DNA of 64,000 nucleotides. Source: Glandiceps talaboti (lineage: Eukaryota > Hemichordata > Enteropneusta > Spengelidae). Shown here in pieces: positions 13,858 through 27,450 of this stretch. The translations under genes were made by a program, and so were the position numbers. The notes under the pieces were generated by a model, which was not told the DNA's origin, made no database searches, and saw only the letters and a program-made list of their open reading frames with translations. The stretch's first letter is position 1. Each line of letters starts with the position of its first letter. The DNA lies in the NCBI RefSeq assembly GCF_964340395.1, contig NC_135563.1:1657501-1721500 (forward strand). The letters run 5' to 3'.

Positions 13858-14072
13858 AAATATTGTGGAACACATGAATCAATCACAAAACTGTCATCTT
13901 CAAAGGTACAGATGTATGTATGCTATTATTATAAGGGAGTAACATTATCGACTTTTCACTTTTATGAAGACTGACAGTAGATATGAACTTGTTGACTTAG
14001 ATAACACAGGGCTGACAATACAGGACAAATATGCTTAAAGTCAGATGAATCTTCCTCTTCTCCAACTCTGTA

Positions 14073-14132
<60 letters not shown>
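14073..14132. repeat. (GAT)n microsatellite
   Basis: Uninterrupted GAT repeat of about 20 units, separated by a 13-bp spacer from a long AAG tract. Confidence 0.97.
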
Positions 14133-14145
14133 ACACGTACGTACC

Positions 14146-14281
14146 AGAAGAAGAAGAAGAAGAAGAAGAAGAAGAAGAAGAAGAAGAAGAAGAAGAAGAA
14201 GAAGAAGAAGAAGAAGAAGAAGAAGAAGAAGAAGAAGAAGAAGAAGAAGAAGAAGAAGAAGAAGAAGAAGAAGAAGAAGAA
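14146..14281. repeat. (AAG)n microsatellite, ~45 units
   Basis: Pure AAG/GAA repeat of about 135 bp. All purines lie on one strand, a composition known to allow triplex (H-DNA) formation. It produces artefact frames of poly-R, poly-S or poly-L. Confidence 0.97.
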
Positions 14282-14756
14282 AACATGTAGTATAGAACAT
14301 GACGAATTGAATGTACATTAAGAATATGTGTATGTATTATAGAACATATCAAAATTTATCAAGAATTGGCCTGTTAAATTAAGTTCAGTCGACTTACAAA
14401 TGTCTTTATATTGATTTAGTACGCTTTCTCGTGTTGACATTGTGACTGACATGATGTTTTGTTGGTTTGAGTAATGAATTTGTGTGAGCCATTGGGGTAT
14501 AAATTGTAGAGACTTTTCAAATGGATGGATTGAGATATGGAAATTCAACAAGGACGTCGTTCATCAATATTTCAGAGATAAATACTCATGTTTTGGAAGT
14601 GTCTTAAGTGCATCATAAATAAAACAAAACTATAAGATAAATTTGACTTTGGAGAAAAATGGTTGTAACTGAAGGGGAACGCAATGGAGGTAAGTACATT
14701 GACACATTTTATTACATTCCCGCCAGAATTTTCAATTTATTTTCAAATAAACTTAT

Positions 14757-14872
14757 CTTCGTACGACAATTGCTGACTACATCTGTTTTCATTTTGCAAA
14801 CTTTAACCTTCGTACGACAATTGTTGAAGAATGTGGTCTTCTTTTTACAAATATGGCTTCTTGATGACTTGA
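14757..14872. repeat. Diverged 57-bp direct duplication
   Basis: CTTCGTACGACAATTG occurs at about 14758 and again 57 bp later, with related sequence after each. It is a short local duplication in otherwise unique DNA. Confidence 0.5.
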
Positions 14873-16740
14873 TGTCAATTCTTAATTTCAAGTCAGAGTT
14901 TTGTAATGAAGGAGTCCATGTATAATGTCAATTTTAGCAAACGACATTTTTAGTTTTGGGTCATTTCTATTATCATTTTTATATATTCTCGTTTACACTG
15001 GTGTGCATTGTCCATGCTTTGGTCCAGAATCTAACAATTTAATAAAAAATCTTTATTTTATCGGTCCATATTTGAGAATGATCCAAACGTTCACAAGTTT
15101 GGACAAAATTGATTCTCCTTGTCCTGACCTGACATGGATGTCAACGGTAAACGTCGTCGAATGTACATGTTCAATCAACAGTTGTAGGGAATATTGTCAT
15201 GAAGAGTTGTAGTAGTGTCAATGGTAATCTCCCTATCTCATCACTCTTAGATATATTGCAGTATTGTAGAGTGATACTTGCTGTATTAATTACTGTTGAC
15301 TAAAACGAGCTTTTATGAGGCGACGTTGCATTTACACCAGCCTACTTAACGCCAACCAATGATACTCGGTATTTTCCCACCTGTAAACGATGCAATAGAG
15401 GCTATTTTATTATCTCCACAAATCTCTTCTGTAGTCCATTTTCTTGTGCACATCTTGAATAATTATTTAGCACTTTACACTGTCATGTCACCAGGGAGTC
15501 GTATCACTGCACTCCGACGATGAGATCTTGAGTATAGATCTTTGAAACGAAAGGATGAGATTTAAATTACTCTGTACTTGTCCCGAAGAAGACGCCACAT
15601 AGAGACCATAGTTACGAGATATTGCCCTCTCGAGAACTCCTTTATTTTCAATATTTCTTGATGAGTTACAATGTCTTTGCGATGAATTTAACTGGATGTC
15701 TCTCCTGGTAGCAATATAGTAATGATTTTAAGCTATGTTTGCTGACAGTGATAGGAATAAATACATTCACAATACCACTGAGGCCATTATATCACGTCTT
15801 CTATAGCCTTAACACTTCTATCTCTTTATAAGGAAGTAAATTTTCCTTGCTTACTGGTGACGAGACAGTAAAACAAAGCTTTTGTTAAAAGAGACTGCCT
15901 GTTTCGATTTTCAATGAGATTAGATATCACAATCTTATACAAAATTTGTATTTTCGTAGACATTGGCAGAAATAAAACACCAATGTGTGCTTGTAAAAAA
16001 TTGGCGTAACAAACACAGCAAAAGCCAATATGCAATATATGTAAGGGGTGCGAGTCTCTTGTTACAAATAGACAGGCATACATTAATATTCTGAGCCTAT
16101 TTCACGTAAAACCACAATTCTGCTTTTTTTATATGACGGCTATTTCAAATTGCCATGCAAGCTTACTTTATTCGAATGATCATATCAAAAGAAGAAATTT
16201 GGAAAATCGATAGGTGTTATATAGCGCCCTCAGCGTACTAGGCAAGTGATTTTGATGTCGACAACTTAAGTAATACCGTTTATCATAACATGTACGCTTT
16301 GGATTTATTTCTGTGTCTTAAGAACTGGGTAATTACATGTAACCACTCTGTTTAAAAGGACACGAAAAATATTAATAGCCAAAAATAAAGCTTTTTGACA
16401 TCCTATGAAATGTAGTGAGACATCTATAGCCATACTATACGTCTCAGAAAAGGTATTTAGTCCTCAGATAGCTGCTCTTTCTAGATGACCGTTCTTATTA
16501 ATTGGAATTCTTGCCGTTATAGAACTGAAATTGTCAACTATACGCCATAGCTATGTCCCAAAGACGTGTACAGGCAAACCTGAGAATATAATTGTAATAC
16601 TGTAATCATATGTTCTTTTTATAAAATTATCGAACTTGAGATGAGAATAATATTGAGCGTGTCAGCTAGCTTGTTTCGATTGTCACATAAAAATTAATGG
16701 CAGTGTCAATAGCAGTGGCATTACTATTGCAGATATATTT
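14873..16740. other. Unique DNA, no gene recognised
   Basis: Open frames of 85-95 codons (14925-15212 plus, 15826-16083 minus) have no family pattern and no convincing splice partners. No RNA gene or transposon end is visible. Confidence 0.45.
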
Positions 16741-16742
16741 AA

Positions 16743-16872
16743 GTCACTGGTATGTCAGAGAACTTTAGGTGGTCGTACCTTCTATGTATAATAGAAACTG
16801 GAATCTGATGAGATGTGGTGATTTGTAGTGTCGATAACATGTAGTGTCCGAAATAGAAAGTGTATTAATTAG
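16743..16872 (+). repeat. Dispersed ~130-bp repeat, forward copy
   Basis: Contains GAACTTTAGGTGGTCGTACC, AACTGGAATCTGATGAGATG and TAGTGTCCGAAATAGAAAGT. An inverted copy lies at 20742-20870 with most bases conserved. No function is recognised. Confidence 0.75.
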
Positions 16873-16989
16873 TCCGTGGGCCGACCCTCCTAATTCTGTC
16901 ACTTTGCTTTAGGGGGTCTTGGTGACTACAAGATTCTTGCATATAGTATTTGTATATAGTATGCTAATACCAAATTTGAAATGTTCTAC

Positions 16990-18530
<1,541 letters not shown>

Positions 18531-18894
18531 AACATGTGATTAGTTTAAACGGTACAAGTCAATTTCAGTAGTCTCAGCTTGCACAACACTTGTTGTCATG
18601 ACTACAGAGTGAACACATTTACAACTATCAGCTGTATCGGTTGAACCCTAAATATAATGTTTTGTCCGCTGATGGCGCTTGTTATAGTCCATGAGCCAGA
18701 TAGGGTGATTGGTACCAAAAAGTGGTACCAAACGATATTTTCACCAGTGATGTATAATGCTCTTCTAATATCAACCAGATTTAAACGGAATGCCTTCCGT
18801 AAGGAATTTCATGATTTATGCAAGAAATTTAGCTCTATATCAGTGATTCGTCAAGTCCCAATGAAAGTTAGTTGTCAAAAATGTTGTTGAAATG

Positions 18895-19275
18895 CCCGCC
18901 ACGCCCGACGGACTCAAATCTGAAATAATACCGTTGAGACTACAGGGAAGGATTCTGCTTCACTGCCGTCGGGTGTATTCGGATCTGAGGCTATCTGACT
19001 CTCAATATAACGTTCATAACGTTCATAAGATAAAGATTAATCGATCGAACGAGTATAAAGTTGGCATCAGATTCAGATTCAGGTAGCGTTATCTTATGAA
19101 CGTTATATTGAGCGTCAGATGGCCTCAGATTCGAAGACACCCGACAGACTCAAACCTGAAATATTGCCGTTGAGACTACAGGGAAGGATTCTGCTTCTCT
19201 GCCGTCAAGCGTATTCGGATCTGAGGCTATCTGACGCTCAATATGACGCTACCTGAATCTGAATCTGACGATTGT
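18895..19275. mobile_element. Complex foldback element
   Basis: One segment with GACTACAGGGAAGGATTCTG and TATTCGGATCTGAGGCTATC occurs twice in direct orientation (about 18903-19012 and 19141-19245). Between them lies an inverted piece (about 19089-19145) complementary to 18968-19033. An inner CAGATTCAGATTCAGGTAGCG (about 19065) is complementary to CGCTACCTGAATCTGAATCTG near the right end. The layout fits a foldback or nested MITE-like element. No clear target-site duplication was found. Confidence 0.7.
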
Positions 19276-19283
19276 GTCAATAT

Positions 19284-19655
19284 GATTTAAACTTTGAAAC
19301 CCTAAAATTAGAGATACTTTTATGATATAACTATATAAAAAGGCTGTGTTTTATTTCTGAATGGTGCTCTAAATGGCCTCCAAAGGGTGTTCTTTGCTCT
19401 TACCATACTCTTACCATGGGATGGACGACACCCCTCCCAAACCCTCCCCCACACCTGCATAGCAGGCGGGGGCACGACTTGAAATGATTTAAACTTTAGA
19501 ATTAGTGATACTTTTCTGATATAACTAAGTTGTGTTTTACTTAGAATGGTGCTTTAAATGGCCTCCGAAAGGTGTTCATTTTCAAATTTTCAAACAGCTC
19601 TTACCCCCCCCCCCCTTGTATAGCAGGCACACATGCACGTAGCGTGCACTTCTCC
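19284..19655. repeat. ~202-bp direct duplication
   Basis: GATTTAAACTTT starts at 19284 and again at 19486. Both copies continue with GATACTTTT..GATATAACTA, GAATGGTGCT(C/T)TAAATGGCC and a C-rich end with TAGCAGGC. Divergence is substantial. Confidence 0.75.
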
Positions 19656-20047
19656 CAACACTGTTTCCAGTTCTCTCCCTACTTTGAAACTTACTGAAAC
19701 CCCTAGATTTACAATTATATTAACTCCATTTATAATATTGTACTTGATAACTAGCTGAATTAATCAATATTAATAGTTCACTCAATTTAAGAGATATCCT
19801 AGAACTTTTGGTTACTAAACCATAAATAATTTGCATGTTCATGAACAGACAATCATACTCCGCATAGAGTTCCTGTCTAAAGAGCTTTATACAAGTGAAG
19901 CAATGGATTTGGGATAGCAATTTACCAGATACACTTAAACTTACTTTAAATGTAACAAGTAAAATTAACTATGCAGTGTGTGCTGTATTGTGCTTTGAGA
20001 ATCTAGAGTGTCTCTTGCAAGAATAAGAAGAATGTTTCTTGTCAACA

Positions 20048-22060
20048 GATGTCGGGGGGGGGGATTCAGTGTTTTTTTATTTGTCAGGGGGGTGGATTGT
20101 TTTGTGGATGAATCGCAGGGGTTCAGTATTTTTAAGTACAACATGAACAAGAAGTCACTGGCCCACCTCCGGCCGTAAAAACTGATCGCTCCTTAAACCC
20201 ATTCACTGATTCAGTCTTGTTACTTGTCTGTAGTGTGGTTGTCACGGTCGGTGTCTCTGAGGGGCCGGTCAGTTTCTTCGGCCTGGGCGTGGGGAGGGGG
20301 TCACCCTGTTTTTGAAGTTGGCAGCGGGGGGGGGGGGGGGTCATGCTGTTTTGAAAATTGTGGAGGGGGGGGGGGGGGTAATTGTGTTTTGGATTGTGAT
20401 GGAAGACCAAAATCCTTTTCTACAATGGCATATAGCCTTGTCTGAAATGTATTACATGTCAATATTTGATCTTGTCCCTGTTTTTTACACGAATTCTTTA
20501 ATATTACTTATTAGTTCAAACATAACTATAAATATACATATACATGTAATACCTAGCTACCACACTAGTTACAGAACATGTCATGTAAATGCTTGCCTGT
20601 TTCACAATCAATGCTTCACTTATATTGCACTTTGGGGCAAAAGTGAACTTGAAGGTTTCGTAATGGTAATTTTCATATAGATAGTTTATAAAAGATGTTA
20701 ATCTAAAATGTTCTACTCGTCAGTATGAACTTGTCAGAAGGGATTAATAACACTTTCTATTTTGGACACTATATGTTATTGACACGACAAACCACCACAT
20801 CTAATCAGATTCCAGTTTCATTATACACTAGGTATGACCACCTAAAGTTCGCTAACATGCCGGTGACTTTACTATACATGCAATATTAATGCCCCTATAC
20901 CAATATTGTGGGCCATATTTATGTGACATAGGAAACTCATTTAAAACTTACATTTACGTTAGCTATTCAAAGCTTGAAAATATAACCGCAAAGGCTATGA
21001 ATAACCTAAACATTGCCTTAATAGAAGAAAAAATTGCAGATCTGTCAGGGGGAAAAACCCAAGGATTCCCTCACCCCCAGAGGTCACTCATGCATTCAAC
21101 CAACAATCAGATGCACCAACAACCTTTTTACTGTGCTAATGGTATTAAACTTTTCTTAAATATTTTCAACCTATTCTAATTTGAGATAATATTATCTTTT
21201 AAAGATTTGAAACGTTTACCAAGATAGTCTAAAATTGCCTTAAACTCCAAATCTTCCCTACCAATGATACTATCATGACATGTATGATGATGCCATTTAA
21301 CTTTTTAAGAACACATTTCAACCCAATGTAAGTTATAAAGAATAGTTTGTGATACTTGACGGTGCTGTCTTGTAAAGCATGGATTAAGTTATTGCTTGAA
21401 AGGGTCTGAATAGCCTAAATATTGGCTTCAAGAATAAAAATCCTCCAGGGCTTCTAGAGGGAGACCCCTCGGACCCCCGCATGAGGTGGACATATCCCAG
21501 TCTCAAGCTCTTCCCCTCTTACTGTCAAGATGCTATCAAAGTACATTTCAAAAGTATTTCAACCCTATGTAGTTGCTATTTACATGTTGGTGCTGTCTTG
21601 TAAAGCTTGGAAATTATTTGTCTGAAAGGATCTGAATAGCCTCAACATTGACTTTTCAGGGTAAAAAACCTCCAGGGCTTCTAGGGGAGCCCCTAGGACA
21701 CCTATAAGAGATGCACATATTCCGTTCTCAAGCTTTCCCCTACCTTTCAGTCAAGATGCTATTAAACTCCTTTTAGAAAATATTTAACCTGTGTCGTCAA
21801 TAATTATAATTATGATAGTGCTAACCCAGGATCTTAGACAGTCAAGTAGTCCACATCGAGTCACGATAAAAAAAACCTGTCATGTGAATATTATATATGG
21901 GGGGGGGGGGGTGTCATCATGTTTTAGAATTAAGTGATAGGGGGTCAGCCTGTTTTTGGTTTTACAGATAGAGGGTCAGTGACTTTTTCTCGGCCCGATT
22001 TAAGAATTCCCTCCCCCCAGGCTGGAGAAACTGACCAGTCCCTTATCCCGGTTTTAATGG
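20048..22060. repeat. Composite dispersed repeat with G tracts, copy 2 (multiplied)
   Basis: The modules of copy 1 recur here: two G-run units at 20326 and 20365 followed by TCATGCTGTTTTGAA or the TGTTTTGGATTGTGATGG piece, then diverged units of about 228 bp. GGTGCTGTCTTGTAAAGC lies at 21361 and 21589, and CTCCAGGGCTTCTAG at about 21443 and 21671. The right end has TCAGCCTGTTTTTGG with a G run at about 21901. The inverted 130-bp repeat lies inside it at 20742-20870. Confidence 0.65.
20742..20870 (-). repeat. Dispersed ~130-bp repeat, inverted copy
   Basis: Reverse complement of the repeat at 16743-16872, with GGTATGACCACCTAAAGTTC and ACTTTCTATTTTGGACACTA. The two copies are about 4 kb apart in opposite orientation. 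Confidence 0.75.
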
Positions 22061-23414
22061 GATTCACAAGGTCTGTAATTTTTTACAAATGATGAGACGA
22101 GAGGTTAGGTAGACAGAAACAGTGATAGGCACTGGCAGATATACAGAGAAATTTAACGGCGTTGCTCTGGTATTGATTAGCGATAGGACATTGTGGACAG
22201 TGTAATAAATAAATACACAGTTTCAAATTGATGTGCACTCATGAAATCCCTTCATTATGAGATATTTACTTTTTAAAATGATATTGTCTATAAATGGGAA
22301 ACTGTACATAGAGCAAAAAAGGGTACTTTGAGATTGGAAAATCAAGGAGGGAGGGCGGTTTACAAACTAATTATATATTCCAAAAATGCAAACTCAGACA
22401 AAAATGAAAAGTTGAGTGTACTCTGACTATATTACAAGTGTAGCACCCATACATTTGACAAGATTAAGGTGGACACACACACACAAAAAAAACACATTTT
22501 TGTTGTAGTTTATTACATATACATGTATGTACATTATACATGATAGTGTTGTCTTAGTGATGAAACCACATTGTAATGATTGTCAACTCAGTGGACTATA
22601 TCCATGGTCCTCACCAGGAATATTTTGCTTTTCTTTTTTTCATTTTCTTTTAGTTTTAGTGTAATTATTAGCTGGAAGTAATTTTGTCAGAACTTGTAGC
22701 TTATTGACTTATTTGCTTTTCCTGCTCCTCTTTTTTTACTGTTATGTACCCTTTGTACAATTCCTGGTGAAATAAATAGAAAAAAGTCTTTACCATGCAC
22801 ACTTGAAGTTGTATTTGATTGATACATACATTGTGTTGTGTGTGTAGTCATATTAATGTCCATTCATAGATTGACTAGATCAAGTAAAGGGAGTGATCAG
22901 TTTTTACAGCCTGGGGTAACATCACTAGCCATGTTGTACTAATGACGAGTGTCAACACAGAGTCTTTATACCACATACACATGGAGTCCACACTGAATCA
23001 AAAGTTGTATGTGATTTATCCATACACTGTATTGTGTGTGTAACCATATCAATGATATCATTGATATGTAATGTCACAATATGTACAATTATCATAATAG
23101 TTTTAGTTTGTGTCTTTCTTAACTTGTCAAAACTCTCACCAAAGTAATCTATTGCATTTACTTACACGCATGGGCTTCACACACAAACAGACATCACTGA
23201 CAAGCTGCAACCATATTGTTTTAATATCAGACTTTTATAAAAAATACTCTACATGCAAGTACAATACAATAATCCATACAAAAGTGGTTACATTACCATT
23301 TCTATAACAACAGGGGTTACTAAGGCATTGCTAACCCAAACTTGGCCCCACACTAAAAACCAGAGATAAAAAATATTTTAAAAACTCTGGAAAAGCATAG
23401 GCATATATCGTAAT
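22061..23414. other. Low-copy DNA with a ~196-bp duplication, no gene called
   Basis: GTTGTAT(T/G)TGATT(G/T)AT followed by CATACA(T/C)TGT(G/A)TTGTGTGTGTA occurs at about 22808 and 23004. The second copy ends in a perfect 24-bp palindrome, 23045-23068 (CATATCAATGAT plus its reverse complement). A short (CA)n and A-rich stretch lies at 22476-22495. No exon was recognised. Confidence 0.55.
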
Positions 23415-26205
23415 TGCATCCATAAAGTACATCCATCCCCTAAATAAAATCTCTCCCCTTTATATAAAGTACATCCATCCCCTTAATACAATATTTCTCT
23501 CCCCTAACTATAAAGTACATCCATCCCCATAATATAATATTTCTCTCCCCTAAATATAAAGTGCATCCATCCCCTAAATAAAATATTTCTCTCCCCTTAA
23601 TATAAAATATATCCATCCCCTAAATAAAATCTCTTCCCTTAATATAAAGTACATCCATCCCCTTAACACAATATTTCTCTCCCCTAAATATAAAGTACAT
23701 CCATCCCCTCAATAAAATATTTCTCTCCCCTCAATATTAAGTACACCCATCCCCTCAATAAAATATTTCTATCCCCTAAATATAAAGTACAGCCATCCCC
23801 TAAATAAAATATTTCTCTCCCCTTTATATAAAGTACATCCATCCCCTTAATAACATATTTCTCTCCCCTAAATATAAAGTACATCCATCCCCTAAATAAA
23901 AAGTACATCCATCCCCTAAATAAAATATTTCTCTCCCCTTAATATAAAATATATCCATCCCCTAAATAAAATCTCTTCCCTTAATATAAAGTACATCCAT
24001 CCCCTTAACACAATATTTCTCTCCCCTAAATATAAAGTACATCCATACCCTCAATAAAATATTTCTCTCCCCTTAATATAAAGTACAGCCATCCCCTCAA
24101 TAAAATATTTCTATCCCCTGAATATAAAGTACAGCCATCCCCTAAATAAAATATTTCTCTCCCCTTTATATAAAGTACATCCATCCCCTTAATAACATAT
24201 TTCTCTCCCCTAAATAAAAAGTACATCCATCCCCTAAATAAAATATTGCTCTCCCCTTAATATAAAATATATCCATCCCCTAAATAAAATCTCTTCCCTT
24301 AATATAAAGTACATCCATCCCCTTAACACAATATTTCTCTCCCCTAAATATAAAGTACAGCCATCCCCTCAATAAAATATTTCTATCCCCTCAATATTAA
24401 GTACAGCCATCCCCTAAATAAAATATTTTTCTCCCTTAATATAAAGTACATCCATCCATCCCCACAATATAATATTTCTATCCCCTAAATATAAAGTACA
24501 TCCATCCTCTAAATACAATATTTCTCTCCCCTAAATAAAACATACATCCATCCCCTAAATAAAATATTTCTCTCCCTTTAATATAAAGTACATCCATCCC
24601 CTAAATAAAATAATTCTCTCCTCTTAATATAAAGTGCATCAATCTCCTAAATAAAAGTACATCCATCCCCTAAATAAAATATTTTTATCCCCTAAATATA
24701 AAGTGCACCATCCCCTAAATAAAATATTTCTCTCTCCTTAAAATAAAGCACATCCATCCCCTACATAAAATATTTCTCTCCCCTTAATATAAAGTACATC
24801 CATCCCCTAAATAAAACATTTCTATCCCCTAAATGTAAAGTACGTCCATCCCCTAAATAAAATATTTCTTGCCCCTTAATATAAAGTACATCCATCCCCT
24901 AAATAAAATATTTCTCTCCCTAAAATAAAGTACATCCATCCCCTAAATAAAATATTTCTCTCTCCTTAAAATAAAGTACATCCATCCCCTACATAAAATA
25001 TTTCTCTCCCTAAAATATTTCTCTTCCCTTAATAAAAAGTACATCCATCCCCTAAAATTGTATTTCTCTCCTTAATATAATGTACATCCATCTCTTAAAT
25101 AAAAAATTTCTCTCCCCTTAAAATAAAGTACATCCATCCCCTACATTAAATATTTCTCTCCCCTAAATATAAATTACATCCATCCCCTAAATAAAAAGTA
25201 CATCCATCCCCTAAATAAAAAGTACATATATCCATCCCCTAAATAAAATATTTCTCTCCCCTAAATATAAAGTGCACCATCCCCTAAATAAAATATTTCT
25301 CTCTCCTTAAAATAAAGCACATCCATCCCCTACATAAAATATTTCTCTCCCCTTAATATAAAGTACATCCACCCCCTAAATAAAATATTTTTATCCCCTA
25401 AATAAAAAGTACACCCATCCCCTAAATAAAACATTTCTATTCCCTAAATGTAAAGTACGTCCATCCCCTAAATAAAATATTTCTTGCCCCTTAATATAAA
25501 GTACATCCATCCCCTAAATAAAATATTTCTCTCCCTAAAATAAAGTACATCCATCCCCTAAATAAAATATTTCTCTCGCCTTAAAATAAAGTACATCCAT
25601 CCCCTACATAAAATATTTCTCTCCCTAAAATATTTCTCTTCCCTTAATAAAAAGTACATCCCTCCCCTAAAATTGTATTTCTCTCCTTAATATAATGTAC
25701 ATCCATCTCTTAAATAAAATATTTCTCTCCCCTTAAAATAAAGTACATCCATCCCCTACATTAAATATTTCTCTCCCCTTAATATAAATTACATCCATCC
25801 CCTAAATAAAAAGTACATATATCCATCCCCTAAATAAAATATTTCTCTCCCCTAAATATAAAGTGCACCATCCCCTAAATAAAATATATCTCTCCTTAAA
25901 ATAAAGCACATCCATCCCCTACATAAATATTTCTCTCCCCTTAATATAAAGTACACCCATCCCCTAAATAAAAAGTACATTCATCCCCTAAATAAAATAT
26001 TTCTCTCCCCTAAATATAAAGTACATCCATCCCCTAAATAAAAAGTACATCCATCCCCTAAATAAAATATTTCTCTCCCCTACATATAAAGTACATCTAT
26101 CCCCTAACTAAAAAGTACAATTCCACTCTCTAAATAAAACTTCCCTAAATATAAAGTACATCCATCCCCTAAATGAAGAGTAAATCAATCCCCTAAATCT
26201 ATATG
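23415..26205. repeat. 46-bp satellite array with higher-order structure
   Basis: Basic unit: GTACATCCATCCCCTAAATA followed by AAATATTTCTCTCCCCTTAATATAAA. A shorter ~24-bp form (GTACATCCATCCCC plus TAAATAAAAA) is interspersed, so length varies more than in the other arrays. Rare variants mark higher-order copies: AAAATATATCC at 23604, 23946 and 24264; AAGTGCACCATCCCC at 24701, 25270 and 25861. Minus-strand open frames here are repeat artefacts. Confidence 0.95.
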
Positions 26206-26260
26206 AAAAGCATTTTCATATAGGGGAGAGAGATACTTTTCATTTGGGATGGACATACTT
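26199..26260. repeat. Inverted terminal unit of the 46-bp array
   Basis: A perfect 11-bp hairpin (CTATATGAAAA, loop GCA, TTTTCATATAG) ends the array. Just beyond it, one unit runs in the opposite orientation (GGGGAGAGAGATAC, then GGGATGGACATACTTTT). Confidence 0.75.
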
Positions 26261-27360
26261 TTCAAATACTTTGTATAAAGAATGGCAGTGGTAATACAAA
26301 GGGTATTGTAAAGTTTAAGCAACCAAATATGAACAACCAACCAACCCATGTGAAAAAACCCACAATTATATGAAGGATAAACAAACATATAACATATAAC
26401 ATATAACTCCCCATAAAGTGTTGTTCAGTAAATCCCTACAAATACTAGACAAGTTGCCTGGTTAATTTGCGCAAACTTAACGACCACCGAAAGATAGAGT
26501 TACTTTTATTATATATTAGTTGGGATTAATGTTAGTGTTAGTGTTATTGTTATTGTTATTGTTAGGGTAAGGTTATAGGTTACAGGTTATAGTTCAGGTT
26601 AAGGTTACATAAAGAAGGTTAAAGGAGTGGTCAAAGCTTGCACAAATTAAGCAACAAAGTCTATTATTTGAAGTACAATAAAGATTTGCATCATGTTACT
26701 TAAATTTCACAATTTTCTGATGTAAATAGTTCCCCACCCAACTGTATACTAATCAGCTGGTTCTAAAGTTCTTATAACCATTTAATCAAAAATACCAATT
26801 TTCAGAGGACTTTAATCCTCTTTCTCCCAGTGGCTGTAGGATATTTGTTTGTACACAACTAACTACTAGTTGGGAGAAAGAAGATTAAATACCAGATATC
26901 TGATCATTTCGCAGTGAACATAAATTTATAATTACACCAAAGTATTACCATTACCTAACTTAACAAACCAACTGGCCTTGTTATAAAAACAAACAAACTA
27001 GTTGTGTTCTATTATGTTCGAGGACAATAGCCCAAAATTAAATGCAGGAATGTAATGTTAATCAGTGTCCAAAATCTGCTGGTACAAGTTGATTTGGTAA
27101 TTAAGTTCATAATATCCGGACAGTCAAGGGCAAAGGCCAGTTTTTACACAGAAAGCTCATCTAAAAGGTATGTTTACAATATACTTAAATTTGTCTGTAC
27201 AAAATATTAACAGTATGGAGTAAATTGCTAGCTGACCTTGAATATGAAGGTCAAAGTCATAGGTTACTGTCTTTGATAATATCTATATAATGGTACATGC
27301 CTATGGCTCCCCTCCAGGCTGGCATGCATGTTGACAGTGATATGTTTTCATGGTGATGAA
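26261..27360. other. Low-copy DNA with a small foldback element
   Basis: A 78-bp foldback lies at 26811-26888, with arms TTTAATCCTCTTTCTCCCAG and its near-complement TGGGAGAAAGAAGATTAAA. A degenerate GTTATT/GTTAGGG-like stretch (about 26530-26610) is not a convincing telomere repeat. The rest probably holds the 3' flank of the minus-strand gene ending at 27361. No AATAAA was seen on that strand in the first ~250 bases past the stop. Confidence 0.5.
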
Positions 27361-27450
27361 TCAGATGTCTATGAATACACCTATGTACAATCTTTGGTAC
27401 AGTTCTTTATGTGCAGCACATTCAAAGTGCTCATGAGAGTTTGTTGATTC
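27361..27450 (-). CDS. Terminal exon 6 candidate
   Basis: Good acceptor (TTTTTCGATTGCAG). Open frame ESTNSHEHFECAAHKELYQR and on to FIDI, then TGA. Phase 0 entry fits exon 5. Confidence 0.4.
   Translation of the reverse strand, partial: ESTNSHEHFECAAHKELYQRLYIGVFIDI

Noticed and set aside
13654-13974. Gene with YDVVDFA repeats
   Set aside because: The pattern is a 21-bp minisatellite with a period divisible by three. No splice site, homology or start context supports translation.
26530-26610. Telomere-like GTTAGGG/GTTATT stretch
   Set aside because: Only one or two true TTAGGG words are present in a degenerate T/G-rich run. It is not an interstitial telomere array.
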